A DNA stretch of 64,000 bases from positions 260,811 to 324,810 of the forward strand of contig RXJG01000005.1 of the NCBI GenBank assembly GCA_003963365.1. The letters are read 5' to 3'. Below, piece by piece: positions 34,222 to 44,500 of this stretch (its first letter is position 1; each line of letters starts with the position of its first letter). Made by a program: the position numbers and the translations under genes. The notes beneath the pieces are model-generated. The model saw nothing but the letters and a program-made list of their open reading frames with translations. It searched no databases and was not told the origin of the DNA. This DNA is from Sphingobacteriales bacterium (GTDB taxonomy: Bacteria; Bacteroidota; Bacteroidia; Chitinophagales; Chitinophagaceae).

Positions 34222-37047
34222 TTAATGAGCTTCCAGCCAATTCTCACCTGTTCCCACTTCAGCAATCACTGGCACATCATGTGGTAATAATAAAGCTGAT
34301 TGCATACACTCAATAATCACTGGCGTAATTGTTTTTACTTCATCCTTCACTGCATCAAATACTAATTCATCATGCACCTGTAACACCATGCGGCTTTCAA
34401 ACTTATGCTTTTTAAAAGCTGCATGAATCTTTATCATCGCCAGTTTAATCATATCGGCTGCACTTCCCTGTATAGGTGAGTTGATGGCATTTCGTTCAGC
34501 AAAGCCACGAACAGTGAAGTTGGCCGAGTTAATATCCTTCAGCCAGCGTTTTCTTCCCATCAGTGTTTGCACATAACCATGTTCACGGGCAAAGTTGATG
34601 GTGTCGTCCATATATTTCTGGATCCCGGCAAATTGTTTTTTATAATTATCAATAATTTCTTTTGCTTCTGTTCTGCTGATACCAAGATTATCTGCTAAGC
34701 CAAATGCTCCTTGTCCGTAGATGATACCAAAGTTTACGCTCTTGGCTTTGTAACGCATTTCTTTCGTCACGTCTTTTTCTTCCACATTGTACACTTTGGC
34801 CGCAGTAGCAGTATGAATGTCTTTATTACTCCTGAAGGATTCGCACATAGCAGGGTCACCACTGATAGCCGCTACAATTCGCAATTCTATTTGTGAATAA
34901 TCGGCGCTGATTAAAATATGTTTTTTATCCCTGGGAATAAAAGCTTTACGTATTTCTTTACCACGGTCAGTCCTTACCGGTATGTTTTGCAGGTTAGGAT
35001 TATTACTGGCTAATCTTCCCGTAACGGCCACCGCTTGTCCATAGGTGGTATGCACCCTTCCTGTTTTTTTATTAATCATTAATGGCAGCGCATCCACATA
35101 AGTTGATTTGAGCTTGGTATATTCACGAAAGATGAGGATATCGTCCACAATTTTATTTTGTGCCGCCAGTTTTAATAATACATCTTCACCCGTGGCATAC
35201 TGCCCCGTTTTTGTTTTCTTGGCTTTAGGATCCAATTGAAGTTTATCAAATAATACCTCACCTAATTGTTTAGGTGAGGCAAGGTTGAAACGAACACCAG
35301 CCTGTTTATACACCCTTTCTTCCGCTGCTTTTGCTTCCTTTTCTAATTCTTTGGAATAATCATTCAAAAAACCTTCATCTATTTTTATTCCCTCATATTC
35401 CATTGCCATCAGCACTTTCACTAATGGATTTTCCACTTCATTAAAAACCTTTTCTACTTCATTTGTTTTTAAAAGTGGGGTGAATACTTGCTTTAACTGC
35501 AAAGTAATATCAGCATCTTCGGCAGCATAATCTTTTATCTTCTCTAACTCCACATCCCGCATAGTGCCCTGTGTTTTTCCTTTCTTGCCAATCAGTTCAT
35601 CAATATGCACCGGCTCGTAACCCAAATATTTAGCACTTAATACATCCATACCTCTTTTACCATCCGGTTCAATTACATAATGCGCCAGCATGGTATCAAA
35701 AATATTTCCTGCTAATTCCAATCCATACCATTTCAATATGAGCATATCATACTTCAGGTTCTGACCAATCCATGTTTTAGATTTATCACTAAACAATGGT
35801 TCAAATAATTTGAGGATAGCTTTTGTTTTTGCCAGGTCAGCAGGACAGGGTACATAATAAGCTTCGCCTGCTTTGTAAGAAAAACTCATGCCTACCAGTT
35901 CTGCATCATTGGCATCAATACCGGTTGTTTCTGTATCAAAACAAATTTCATTCTGCTTTAATAAATCCGTAACTAATAATTTAATCTCTTTATCACTAAC
36001 AACAGCGGTATAAGTATGGGGAGTGTTATTAATATTTTTAAAAGCCGAAAAACCAGCATTATCATCACCTGCTTCAATCACCGTTTTCTTTTCTTCTTTC
36101 TTTTCCGGTTCAATAACGTTACCAAATAAATCAGTTTGCACGGCAACGGGTGCTGTATTAAATACATTAAACTCATCACCCAGTAATCGTTTGCCAAGCG
36201 TTTTAAATTCAAGCTCGGCAAAAACTTCTTTTAGTGCTTCTTTATTCCATTCTTTCAATCTAAAATCTTCTTCATGAAACTCGGTTGGTACATTCGTAAT
36301 AATAGTTGCCAGCTTCTTACTCATGATGGCAAGATCTTTTCCGTTGCGGATCTTTTCACCCAATGCACCTTTAATTTTATCTGCATTAGCCAATACATTT
36401 TCCAGTGTATCGTATTCAGCTAATAATTTAGCAGCTGTTTTTTCTCCCACACCGGGTATACCGGGAATATTATCCACTGCATCACCCATCAAGCCTAACA
36501 CATCAATTACCTGGCTCACTTCTTTTATATTCCATTTTTCACATACTTCTTTCGGGCCCAGTATTTCTGCATTGTTTCCCTGGTAAGGTGGTTTATAAAT
36601 TTTTATTTTATCGTTTACTAATTGTCCGTAATCTTTATCCGGTGTTACCATCAGTACTTCATAGCCAGCTTCGGCCGCTTTTTTGGCCAGTGTTCCAATT
36701 ACATCATCGGCCTCATATCCATCAATAGCAATAACGGGAATATTAAATCCTTCAATAATCTTTTTAATATCGGGTATCGATGCCAGTAAATCCTCCGGAG
36801 CTTCCTGGCGGTTGGCTTTATAATCAGCAAAATCTGTATGGCGTTCTGTTGGGGCATGGGTATCAAAACATACTGCCATATGTGTTGGTTTCTGGTTATT
36901 GATTAAATCAACCAGCGTATTGGTAAAGCCAAATTGTGCATTGGTGTTTTTACCTTTAGAAGTTACTCTTGGATTTCTTATCAGTGCATAATAGGCCCTG
37001 AAAACAAGGGCAAATGCATCAAGTAAAAAAAGTTTTTTGTCGCTCAT
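34222..37047 (-). CDS. polA: DNA polymerase I
   Basis: 941 residues. The N-terminal 5'-3' exonuclease/FEN domain has LFLLDAFALVFRAYYALI and YEADDVIGTLA and ends with the helix-hairpin-helix GIPGVGEKTAAKLL. The middle 3'-5' exonuclease has ICFDTETTGID with both catalytic acids, so proofreading is probably intact. The polymerase has ISADYSQIELRI (motif A), KSVNFGIIYGQGAFGLA (motif B) and VLQVHDELVFDA (motif C). The start at 37047 (MSDKKLFLLDAF) matches the family; the longer frame is unlikely. It replicates gaps and repairs DNA in the cytoplasm. Confidence 0.97.
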   Translation of the reverse strand: MSDKKLFLLDAFALVFRAYYALIRNPRVTSKGKNTNAQFGFTNTLVDLINNQKPTHMAVCFDTHAPTERHTDFADYKANRQEAPEDLLASIPDIKKIIEGFNIPVIAIDGYEADDVIGTLAKKAAEAGYEVLMVTPDKDYGQLVNDKIKIYKPPYQGNNAEILGPKEVCEKWNIKEVSQVIDVLGLMGDAVDNIPGIPGVGEKTAAKLLAEYDTLENVLANADKIKGALGEKIRNGKDLAIMSKKLATIITNVPTEFHEEDFRLKEWNKEALKEVFAELEFKTLGKRLLGDEFNVFNTAPVAVQTDLFGNVIEPEKKEEKKTVIEAGDDNAGFSAFKNINNTPHTYTAVVSDKEIKLLVTDLLKQNEICFDTETTGIDANDAELVGMSFSYKAGEAYYVPCPADLAKTKAILKLFEPLFSDKSKTWIGQNLKYDMLILKWYGLELAGNIFDTMLAHYVIEPDGKRGMDVLSAKYLGYEPVHIDELIGKKGKTQGTMRDVELEKIKDYAAEDADITLQLKQVFTPLLKTNEVEKVFNEVENPLVKVLMAMEYEGIKIDEGFLNDYSKELEKEAKAAEERVYKQAGVRFNLASPKQLGEVLFDKLQLDPKAKKTKTGQYATGEDVLLKLAAQNKIVDDILIFREYTKLKSTYVDALPLMINKKTGRVHTTYGQAVAVTGRLASNNPNLQNIPVRTDRGKEIRKAFIPRDKKHILISADYSQIELRIVAAISGDPAMCESFRSNKDIHTATAAKVYNVEEKDVTKEMRYKAKSVNFGIIYGQGAFGLADNLGISRTEAKEIIDNYKKQFAGIQKYMDDTINFAREHGYVQTLMGRKRWLKDINSANFTVRGFAERNAINSPIQGSAADMIKLAMIKIHAAFKKHKFESRMVLQVHDELVFDAVKDEVKTITPVIIECMQSALLLPHDVPVIAEVGTGENWLEAH

Positions 37048-37120
37048 TGCACTAAGGTAAGATTTGCCGAAATAAAAAAGCGATATCAACAACTGATACC
37101 GCTAATAAACTAACTGCATA

Positions 37121-37149
37121 AGAAAAAAAGCCGCAGTAGAAACCACGGC
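37121..37149 (-). terminator. Intrinsic terminator for the 78-aa gene
   Basis: On the minus strand GCCGTGGT pairs with ACTGCGGC (two G-U pairs) around TTCT, followed by TTTTTTTCTT. It lies between the small secreted gene and polA, so polA has its own start. Confidence 0.7.
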
Positions 37150-37256
37150 CGGATTAATCTTACATTATGAGAAAAGTCAAAAAAGTATAAACAATGGGTT
37201 AGTACTTCGCAGTTTGCTGCGAATAAAATATGCTTCAGAGGTTCAGAAACGAATTA

Positions 37257-37493
37257 TTACTTCTTATTCATTCCCTTCGCCACCAGCTCATCCTCCTTAC
37301 GGGCGGACTCTTTTTGAACAGACGATGCCTGTTCAGCTGAACTGTTTACGTCCTGCTTAGCAGTTACTTCAGCGCTATTTACTTTCTTCTGAACATAGTT
37401 AACTGGTTCAGTAGAATAAGTTTTAGCAAAAAAATTTAAATAAAGGGAAAATGTAAAGAAGGCCAATGCCAACAGTGTGACTGGTTTTTTCAT
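37257..37493 (-). CDS. Small secreted protein, 78 aa, unknown
   Basis: It starts MKKPVTLLALAFFTFSLYLN, a signal peptide or membrane anchor with hydrophobic residues 5-22. The remainder is polar and rich in Val, Ser, Ala, Glu and Lys (SAEVTAKQDVNSSAEQASSV), with no cysteines and probable disorder. The function is unknown. It has its own terminator. The coding case rests on the well-formed signal peptide and the terminator placement. Confidence 0.65.
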   Translation of the reverse strand: MKKPVTLLALAFFTFSLYLNFFAKTYSTEPVNYVQKKVNSAEVTAKQDVNSSAEQASSVQKESARKEDELVAKGMNKK

Positions 37494-37579
37494 GATTCTT
37501 GGATTTAGATAATGTAAATATAGAAATTAAATAAGTGAAAGCAAATAAATGCGCATATATTTTTTATTGTGTAAAAGGG

Positions 37580-37615
37580 CAAAAAAATTTTTCCCCCGTT
37601 AATACCGGGGGGAAA
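37580..37615 (-). terminator. Intrinsic terminator of the esterase gene
   Basis: TTTCCCCCCGG and CGGGGGAAA (minus strand) form a GC-rich stem around GTATTAA, followed by AAATTTTTTTG. It is 24 nt after the esterase stop codon. Confidence 0.75.
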
Positions 37616-37638
37616 TAGTTACTATGCTTTTGCGTTCA

Positions 37639-38370
37639 TTAAAATTTATTCTGAATGATATAGGGCAGCATATTACGCCAGGTGGGCCAGTCATGATGAA
37701 TATCGTTACCCCACACAGCTAAGTCGTGCCATATACCTTTATCCCATAGCACTTTTGAGAAGCGTCGGTTTGCTTCAGGGTCTTCATAGTTACCGCTTCC
37801 GGTGTATATATGAATATTGCTGCTGCGTTTATAATGATCAAAATACCATCCGTCTTCCAGGTTGGGGATGTAATGAATGGGACTGTTGTAATAAACCTGC
37901 TCATCCCAATATCCTTTGGTGTATTCTGTAAGATCATATACACCGCTCATGGAAATGACACCATTGATTATATCAGGTCTTTTTAAATACAGGTTCATTG
38001 CATGCAGGGCGCCAAAAGAAGCACCGCAGGTAATAATGGGAGTATTATTACTGGTGTTTGATTTTATATAAGGAACCACTTCATTAAACACATACTCATT
38101 AAACTGGTTATGACGGATTGCTTTATGTGCAGGCAGCATTTCATTATTCAACCAGCTTTCTTTATTAATACTGTCAATAGAAAATACTTTCATTTTACCG
38201 GCATCAATAAACGGTCGCAATGATTCCATCATCTGGAAACGTTCATACTCCAAATAATCAGCAGCAGCAGTTGGTATTAATAATAAACCAAAACCATAAT
38301 GACCATAGGATGCAATGGGCATATCTTTTCCTAGCGCAGGGCTGTACCAACCAAATAATTCTCTGTTCAT
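37639..38370 (-). CDS. Esterase family protein (alpha/beta, PF00756-like)
   Basis: 243 residues, no signal peptide. The nucleophile elbow GASFGALHA carries the serine. YGHYGFGLLLIPTAAADYLE is the first core strand region, and HDLAVWGNDIHHDWPTWRNM has the catalytic histidine near the C-terminus. This is the putative esterase / enterochelin-esterase-D group, a mixed class, so the substrate is unknown. It starts 48 nt after the WD40-caspase gene on the same strand and may be cotranscribed with it. Confidence 0.78.
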   Translation of the reverse strand: MNRELFGWYSPALGKDMPIASYGHYGFGLLLIPTAAADYLEYERFQMMESLRPFIDAGKMKVFSIDSINKESWLNNEMLPAHKAIRHNQFNEYVFNEVVPYIKSNTSNNTPIITCGASFGALHAMNLYLKRPDIINGVISMSGVYDLTEYTKGYWDEQVYYNSPIHYIPNLEDGWYFDHYKRSSNIHIYTGSGNYEDPEANRRFSKVLWDKGIWHDLAVWGNDIHHDWPTWRNMLPYIIQNKF

Positions 38371-38418
38371 AAAACTTGTTTGAGTTAAGGTAGTAAAAAT
38401 AAACAGACAAAATTAGTC

Positions 38419-41400
38419 CTATTTATTTTGTGCCGAAAGCCAGTCTAATACTTTTGAAGTTATATTTTGTGCAAGCTCATCCGGTTTCACTGTAGTACCA
38501 GTCACTTCAAATTTGTATTGGGTTTGATTATTTTTCCGAACGTTTACTTTAATAGTAATATTATTAGCGGCTATAGTATACCGGCCACTTAAATTATAAG
38601 CATCCGCCGCCGAATAAGGGAGATAAGATATTTTACTGTCAATTGAACGGGTTGATATATCGGAAAGAATATTATCTACCCGTTTATTAAATCCTAAATT
38701 ATCGGCAGCAATATCTTCATCACTATTTTGAAAATTGCTTGCAGAAAATACAGGTTTCTCTCCGGGTAATTTTATTTTGTTTCGCACCTCATCATCTACC
38801 AATCCAATTGTAAAGTTGTTGGCACTTACTAATTGCGGTTGTTGCTGGTTACCGTTTTGCGCAGCAATATTACTTACCGATTTTTCAGCTGCATCAAACC
38901 AGCGAAGTACATTCAGGTATTTACGATCATCTAATACTTCAGGTTGCTCTTTCATTACTTTCAGTAAAGAATAAGTAAGCAAACCCTGGGAATATTTACC
39001 CATTTCATAAGCATACTGATTGCTCGCAGAGGCAGAAAGAATAAATAAGCCTGATTTATTATTCATTTTCTCCACGGCTTTTATTTGTTCTGCTTTTTCA
39101 TCATCCCGGGTAGCTAAATATTTTTGATCATCATTACCAATTTTCACCAGGTCTTTAATAGCCTGTCCGCTGTTGCAGGCATCAAAAACCATGATCCTTT
39201 TTTGTGCTTTCATTTTCGATGGCTGAATCCAGTCAGATAATTCCTGGGTACTGATGCCCACATCAGCAATAGCAGATGTTACTGTTTCTTTGGAAGCATC
39301 GGCCGTAATAAAGAAAAACTGGTTTTTATCTTTATCCCATTTGCCATGCCCCGCAAAAAAGATGAGCAAAATATCATTGGGCTGCGCTTTAGTACCAATA
39401 TCACTAATTACTTTTTTTATACTATTCTTTTCAGGGAACAGATCATGACCTTCTGCTGTATGAACTTTATAAACAAATACATGGTTCTTATCATCTGTAT
39501 TCAAAAGTTTCTTTGCCGCCATATCAATAGCCCCTGCTATATCATTTGCATCTTTGGCTGCATACCTTAAGTCTAATTCTGTTCCTTTATAATCGCTTAC
39601 GCCAACAATTACTGCATATAAATTGGGAGCAGCTTTATTGGAGGCAGGTGAACCCTGCTCTTCAATAATAGTGGAACGGCTGCTGATGTCATTGGAAGCT
39701 GTTAAAGCTTTTACATGAATATTGTTTGTTTCCCCTGCTACAAAATAGTTTTGAATAGCTTTTTTATCCACTTTTAATAAATAGCCATTTCCGTTTTTCT
39801 GTAACTCTTTATTGGTTAAGCGGTAGGACTCAATATTATTTACCGACACAATAACATCTCCCAACCCGCCACGCCTTGGCGTAATTTGAAACTGGTAATG
39901 ATCTTTAGTTTCTTCTTTGGTTTCAACCAATGGTGTTAGATTACAAATTTCCAGTTCTGCTAATGTGGGAGCATTGATGGTATCTCCTTTCATGATTCTT
40001 TCAGCCAGATTTGGTACCCATAATTTGTCTTTTACCTGGTCCAGATCAATTATTTCATCACCACATACGTAATATACTTTTTTCCTTGCATCTTCTGTTC
40101 CATCGTAACGGCCGTATTCATCAGTTAATAAAAAATTGCCGTTTTCTAAAGCATAATAAGTATAAAGAAGCCTGCCGGTTGCTGTATTCCAAATCTTCAA
40201 TTGTTTATCAGGTGCCTCTGTTAAAATGTATTTCCCATTTTCGCTAAAATCAGCAAAGCTCACAGCGCCGGGCAAGGTAAATAAAACCCTATTGGAAAAA
40301 GCCTCATATAAAACTGAATTATTATCACATGAAATCAAAACTTTTTTTCCATCGGGACTTATTGCCCAACCGGGTAATGAATTAACACAATTATTTTCTA
40401 TGGAAATAATTTTACTAAAGTTTTTTGAATCCCATATAGTAATAAATCCTGTTAATGCGTAAATATATTTATAGTTAACCGAAAATCCAGTTCGAACATA
40501 ACTTCTTGGTAAGCTTGAGTCTTCTACTTCAAAAAGAGGTTTACCTGTTGCTAAAGAAATAAGATTAATTAAATCCGGGCTTCTGCCATTGCTTGTTTTA
40601 GCTATAACTGGATCTTCTTTAATAACAGGCTTGTTAACGGTAGTATCGGTATTGTCAATTTCTTTTTGCAGGTTGTCCCACATTTTGTCTAATTCTTCTG
40701 AATTAATATAGGCACTTCCACTTCCCCAAATTAGCAAGCTGTCGTTATAAGAAAAAGCAACAGATTCAGGGCTTCCGTATTTACAAAAAATCCGATGTAT
40801 CAATTCCCCGCTTACAGCATTCCATATACGTAACAGGCTGTCTCTAGTCCGGTAAGTGGCAATAAATTTTTTTGTGTTGGAAAGAACAACAGCTGGGGTG
40901 TAATCCATTCTTCCTTTTAAGTATATCGAATCCTTCCCTGTTATTATTTGCCACATTCCTTTTAAGGAATCCAATACAGGATAAGGTTTTATTTTATCTT
41001 CGGTTGCCTTTTTATTAAAATTAGTTGTTGTATCGTAGTTCGTCGTGGTGAATTTACCTCCGGATATATCCCAAGCATATTTTCCTGAATTTCCTGACGT
41101 GGTGTAAATAAACCTGCCATCTGCGCTGAAATACTGGTTTGGCTCAAAGAACATATTGCCTTTAATAGAATGGTTTTTTTGCCCTTTAATATTATAAAGG
41201 ATCGCATTTTCTTCTGCTGTTTTTAATAGATACCGCCCTTCAGGATCAATATAAAATACCGGGATAATATTGTAATTACTTTCTTTTATTTCTCCTGTTT
41301 TGATACACTGGTTACCTGTTATAGAATATATAAAAAACCCGGTTGTAGTGGTTACAAACAGGTGCTTGCCTTTATTATCAAAATCTACTTTTCTAATATC

Positions 41401-42345
41401 TCCTAGTGGGCTGGGTACTTTGAGCGCCGTAGTTTTATTTAATAAAATATCTGTTATTGCAGGGGCAAAGTTTTTATTGTCATTTAAGCCTGTATCTAAA
41501 TTTATACCCCTTTCCCGCATAGGGTTGTATTTGCTGGCTGTAAAAAGATAGCGTACATTTTTATCAAATGTAGGTTTCATAAATAAAGAGCCATATTGTA
41601 TAGATTCAAATTTCTTTTTACCGGTCCTTATATTAAATATTGAAAACCCGTGATAAGTTAACAGGTACAAATATTTGTCATCGGGGGAAAACTTAATTGA
41701 ATATTCATTGCCAAACCCATCGATTATAAACTTTGCCTTTATCTTACGTGTTCCGATATCCCAAACAAAGACACTGTCACCATAAGTTGTTGCTGTGGCT
41801 AATGTTTTTTTATCGTTGCTTACGGCAGCTTTATAAAATGAGTTACTATATTTATCTGCTTCTTTTACTGAAAAGTTGTATTCCATTTTACTACTTTCAA
41901 TATCCCATAAGTTTATACTACTCCCATCCAGTATAAGCATTTTCTTTTCACCAATAGTTGCAAGCCATTGAATATTTTCAGTTAGATACCTATTACCTAC
42001 AGTGAAGTTTATTTTTACAGCCCCTGTTTTCATCTCCCAAATCTTAACATCACCGTCTTCAAAAGAAGCTGTTATTAAATAATTTCCGTCACTGGTAAAA
42101 AAGAAGCGGGTGATTATTGCTTTGTGACCATATAAAGTTTGAAGTAACTGACCAGTACCAATATCCCAAATTTTCACTGTATTATCGTCAGCTATGGTAG
42201 CTAATTGATTTTTAACGGGGTTAAAACATACATCAGCAATTGAACTCGTATGCCCAACTGGTACCACTAATCTCAGTTGCTGTGCAACCAAAGTAAGTGT
42301 ATTCATAAGAAAATAAATAACAAACAGGCAGGGCTTAAATTTCAC
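38419..42345 (-). CDS. Secreted WD40-repeat protein with C-terminal caspase (C14) domain
   Basis: About 1308 residues. I prefer the GTG at 42345 (signal peptide KFKPCLFVIYFLMNTLTLVAQ, given here as KFKPCLFVIYFLM and NTLTLVAQ); an in-frame TTG lies 6 nt earlier. Residues about 25-740 contain WD40/YVTN blades (HTSSIADVCFNP, DDNTVKIWDI, FEDGDVKIWEM). After a linker, NLYAVIVGVSDYKG begins a caspase-like fold with the catalytic histidine in IFFAGHGKW (about 1000) and the cysteine in VFDACNSG (about 1057). A further domain follows (about 1190-1308, with SGRYTIAANNITIKV). It is exported, so the protease acts outside the cytoplasm; substrate and partner are unknown. Confidence 0.85.
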   Translation of the reverse strand: MKFKPCLFVIYFLMNTLTLVAQQLRLVVPVGHTSSIADVCFNPVKNQLATIADDNTVKIWDIGTGQLLQTLYGHKAIITRFFFTSDGNYLITASFEDGDVKIWEMKTGAVKINFTVGNRYLTENIQWLATIGEKKMLILDGSSINLWDIESSKMEYNFSVKEADKYSNSFYKAAVSNDKKTLATATTYGDSVFVWDIGTRKIKAKFIIDGFGNEYSIKFSPDDKYLYLLTYHGFSIFNIRTGKKKFESIQYGSLFMKPTFDKNVRYLFTASKYNPMRERGINLDTGLNDNKNFAPAITDILLNKTTALKVPSPLGDIRKVDFDNKGKHLFVTTTTGFFIYSITGNQCIKTGEIKESNYNIIPVFYIDPEGRYLLKTAEENAILYNIKGQKNHSIKGNMFFEPNQYFSADGRFIYTTSGNSGKYAWDISGGKFTTTNYDTTTNFNKKATEDKIKPYPVLDSLKGMWQIITGKDSIYLKGRMDYTPAVVLSNTKKFIATYRTRDSLLRIWNAVSGELIHRIFCKYGSPESVAFSYNDSLLIWGSGSAYINSEELDKMWDNLQKEIDNTDTTVNKPVIKEDPVIAKTSNGRSPDLINLISLATGKPLFEVEDSSLPRSYVRTGFSVNYKYIYALTGFITIWDSKNFSKIISIENNCVNSLPGWAISPDGKKVLISCDNNSVLYEAFSNRVLFTLPGAVSFADFSENGKYILTEAPDKQLKIWNTATGRLLYTYYALENGNFLLTDEYGRYDGTEDARKKVYYVCGDEIIDLDQVKDKLWVPNLAERIMKGDTINAPTLAELEICNLTPLVETKEETKDHYQFQITPRRGGLGDVIVSVNNIESYRLTNKELQKNGNGYLLKVDKKAIQNYFVAGETNNIHVKALTASNDISSRSTIIEEQGSPASNKAAPNLYAVIVGVSDYKGTELDLRYAAKDANDIAGAIDMAAKKLLNTDDKNHVFVYKVHTAEGHDLFPEKNSIKKVISDIGTKAQPNDILLIFFAGHGKWDKDKNQFFFITADASKETVTSAIADVGISTQELSDWIQPSKMKAQKRIMVFDACNSGQAIKDLVKIGNDDQKYLATRDDEKAEQIKAVEKMNNKSGLFILSASASNQYAYEMGKYSQGLLTYSLLKVMKEQPEVLDDRKYLNVLRWFDAAEKSVSNIAAQNGNQQQPQLVSANNFTIGLVDDEVRNKIKLPGEKPVFSASNFQNSDEDIAADNLGFNKRVDNILSDISTRSIDSKISYLPYSAADAYNLSGRYTIAANNITIKVNVRKNNQTQYKFEVTGTTVKPDELAQNITSKVLDWLSAQNK

Positions 42346-42407
42346 TGTCAAATTTTCTATTAAGGTAGTACAATCAAACTATAACAGAAATACCGTGCAG
42401 TGGGTAG

Positions 42408-44441
42408 TTATTTCTTCATCTCCTCCAGCTTCTTTTGCATGGAGAACATATCGTCTCTTAATCTTGCTGCTTCCATAAAGTCTAAATCACGGGCAGCTTT
42501 CTCCATTTCTTTCTTTGTCTTATTGATGGCTTTTTCCAGTTGAGGAATAGTAGCATATTCTTCCTGTTCTTCTGCGGCAACTGATACCATATCTCCCTCC
42601 ACCACATACGGTGATTTTTTATCATAGCCTTTAATATCCAGCACAGAAGTTTGACCCATAATTTGTTCAACCGATTTTTTAACAGTGGTTGGAGTGATGC
42701 CGTGTTCAATATTATAGGCAATTTGTTTTTCTCTGCGGCGAAGTGTTTCATCAATTGTCCGCTGCATACTATAAGTGATCTTATCAGCATAAAATATCAC
42801 TAATCCATCTGCATTTCTTGCTGCACGGCCAGCTGTTTGAGTCAATGATTTTTCATTACGTAAATAACCTTCCTTATCAGCATCGAGAATAGCAACCAAC
42901 GATACTTCGGGTAAATCCAACCCCTCTCTCAAAAGGTTTACTCCCACCAGTACATCTATTTCACCTAATCTTAATTGTCTTAGTATTTCCACCCTTTCCA
43001 ATGTATCTACTTCACTGTGTATATATTTTGATTTGATGTTGATGCGATGCAGATATTTATCCATCTCCTCCGCCATTCTTTTAGTTAATGTGGTAACTAA
43101 TACACGGTCACCTTTAGTAACCCGTTTATCAATTTCATCCAGCAAATCATCAATTTGATTCACACTTGGCCTTACTTCTATTGGTGGATCTAGTAACCCG
43201 GTAGGTCTTACCACCTGTTCTACCACTACGCCACCGCATTTTTCTAATTCATAATGATCTGGTGTGGCTGAAACAAAAATGGTTTGATTCAATAAACTTT
43301 CAAACTCATGAAAATTCAATGGACGGTTATCCAATGCGCTGGGCAAACGAAAACCATAATCTACTAACACCATCTTTCTGCTTCTATCACCACCATACAT
43401 ACCACTTACCTGCGGAATAGTTTGATGACTTTCATCTATCACACATAAAAAATCTCTAGGAAAATAATCCAGCAAACAGAACGGTCTTGTTCCCGGAGTT
43501 CTTCTGTCAAAGAATCTTGAATAGTTTTCCACTCCATTACAATATCCTAACTCACGAATCATTTCAATGTCGTAATTCACCCGTTCACTCAATCGCTGTG
43601 CTTCAATATATTTTCCGACTGATTTAAAATATTCCACTTGTCTTGTACATTCATCCTGTATCTCGGAGAGGATTTGCTGCATCATATCCCTGGGGGCAAT
43701 GTATAAGTTGGCGGGAAAAATAGCAGCGTTCTGTACTTCCATAATCCGTTTGCCGGTGCTTAATTCTAATGTCTCTATTGTTTCAATTTCATCACCAAAG
43801 AAAGCAATACGATAACCATAATCAACATAGGGAAGATTAATATCAATGGTATCTCCTTTTACTCTGAATGTTCCTCTTCCAAACTCACCCTGGCTGCGGT
43901 TGTATAAAGCATTCACCAGCGAATGAAGAAAACCCTGTCTTGAAATTACCTGCCCCTTTTCAATCCGGATAACATTGTTTGCAAATTCAGTTGGATTACC
44001 AATACCATAAATACAACTCACACTTGCTACCACAATAATATCTCTTCTTCCACTCAGCAACTCTGCTGTTGCCTGCAAACGTAGTTTATCCAACTCCGCA
44101 TTAATGCTTAAGTCTTTTTCTATATACACATCCCTCACCGGCATATATGCTTCGGGTTGATAGTAATCATAATAAGAAACAAAATAACCAACCGCATTCT
44201 CCGGAAAGAATTGTTTGAACTCACCATACAATTGCGCTACCAGTGTTTTGTTGTGGGTGAGTACCAATGTTGGCTTCTGTACATTTTGAATAACATTGGC
44301 AATGGTAAATGTTTTACCACTACCCGTAACACCTAACAATGTCTGGTATTTTTCATCATTCACTAAACCTTCCGTCAACTGACGAATAGCTTCCGGCTGA
44401 TCACCGGCCGGCGGATAGGGAGCATGTAATTTGAATGGCAT
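42408..44441 (-). CDS. uvrB: UvrABC excision nuclease subunit B
   Basis: 677 residues from the ATG at 44441 (MPFKLHAPYPPAGDQPEAI). Walker A GVTGSGKT is at 37-44, the beta-hairpin YYDYYQPEAYMP at about 90-101, VVASVSCIYGIG, helicase motifs VTTLTKRMAEEM and VGVNLLREGLDLP, and the C-terminal UVR segment AARDLDFMEAARLRDDM that contacts UvrC. It loads with UvrA on damaged DNA in nucleotide excision repair. The hairpin at 44450-44479 sits just upstream of its start. Confidence 0.97.
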   Translation of the reverse strand: MPFKLHAPYPPAGDQPEAIRQLTEGLVNDEKYQTLLGVTGSGKTFTIANVIQNVQKPTLVLTHNKTLVAQLYGEFKQFFPENAVGYFVSYYDYYQPEAYMPVRDVYIEKDLSINAELDKLRLQATAELLSGRRDIIVVASVSCIYGIGNPTEFANNVIRIEKGQVISRQGFLHSLVNALYNRSQGEFGRGTFRVKGDTIDINLPYVDYGYRIAFFGDEIETIETLELSTGKRIMEVQNAAIFPANLYIAPRDMMQQILSEIQDECTRQVEYFKSVGKYIEAQRLSERVNYDIEMIRELGYCNGVENYSRFFDRRTPGTRPFCLLDYFPRDFLCVIDESHQTIPQVSGMYGGDRSRKMVLVDYGFRLPSALDNRPLNFHEFESLLNQTIFVSATPDHYELEKCGGVVVEQVVRPTGLLDPPIEVRPSVNQIDDLLDEIDKRVTKGDRVLVTTLTKRMAEEMDKYLHRINIKSKYIHSEVDTLERVEILRQLRLGEIDVLVGVNLLREGLDLPEVSLVAILDADKEGYLRNEKSLTQTAGRAARNADGLVIFYADKITYSMQRTIDETLRRREKQIAYNIEHGITPTTVKKSVEQIMGQTSVLDIKGYDKKSPYVVEGDMVSVAAEEQEEYATIPQLEKAINKTKKEMEKAARDLDFMEAARLRDDMFSMQKKLEEMKK

Positions 44442-44444
44442 AAA

Positions 44445-44479
44445 ATAGAAAGGGGATATGCAATTTAGCAAATCCCCTT
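44445..44479 (-). terminator. Terminator of the M28 peptidase gene, just upstream of uvrB
   Basis: AAGGGGAT (minus-strand 44479-44472) pairs perfectly with ATCCCCTT (44457-44450) around a 14-nt loop, followed by TCTATTTT. It ends 8 nt before the uvrB ATG, so any promoter for uvrB must overlap or precede it. Confidence 0.6.
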
Positions 44480-44500
44480 CAGAATATAGTTTAATAAATG

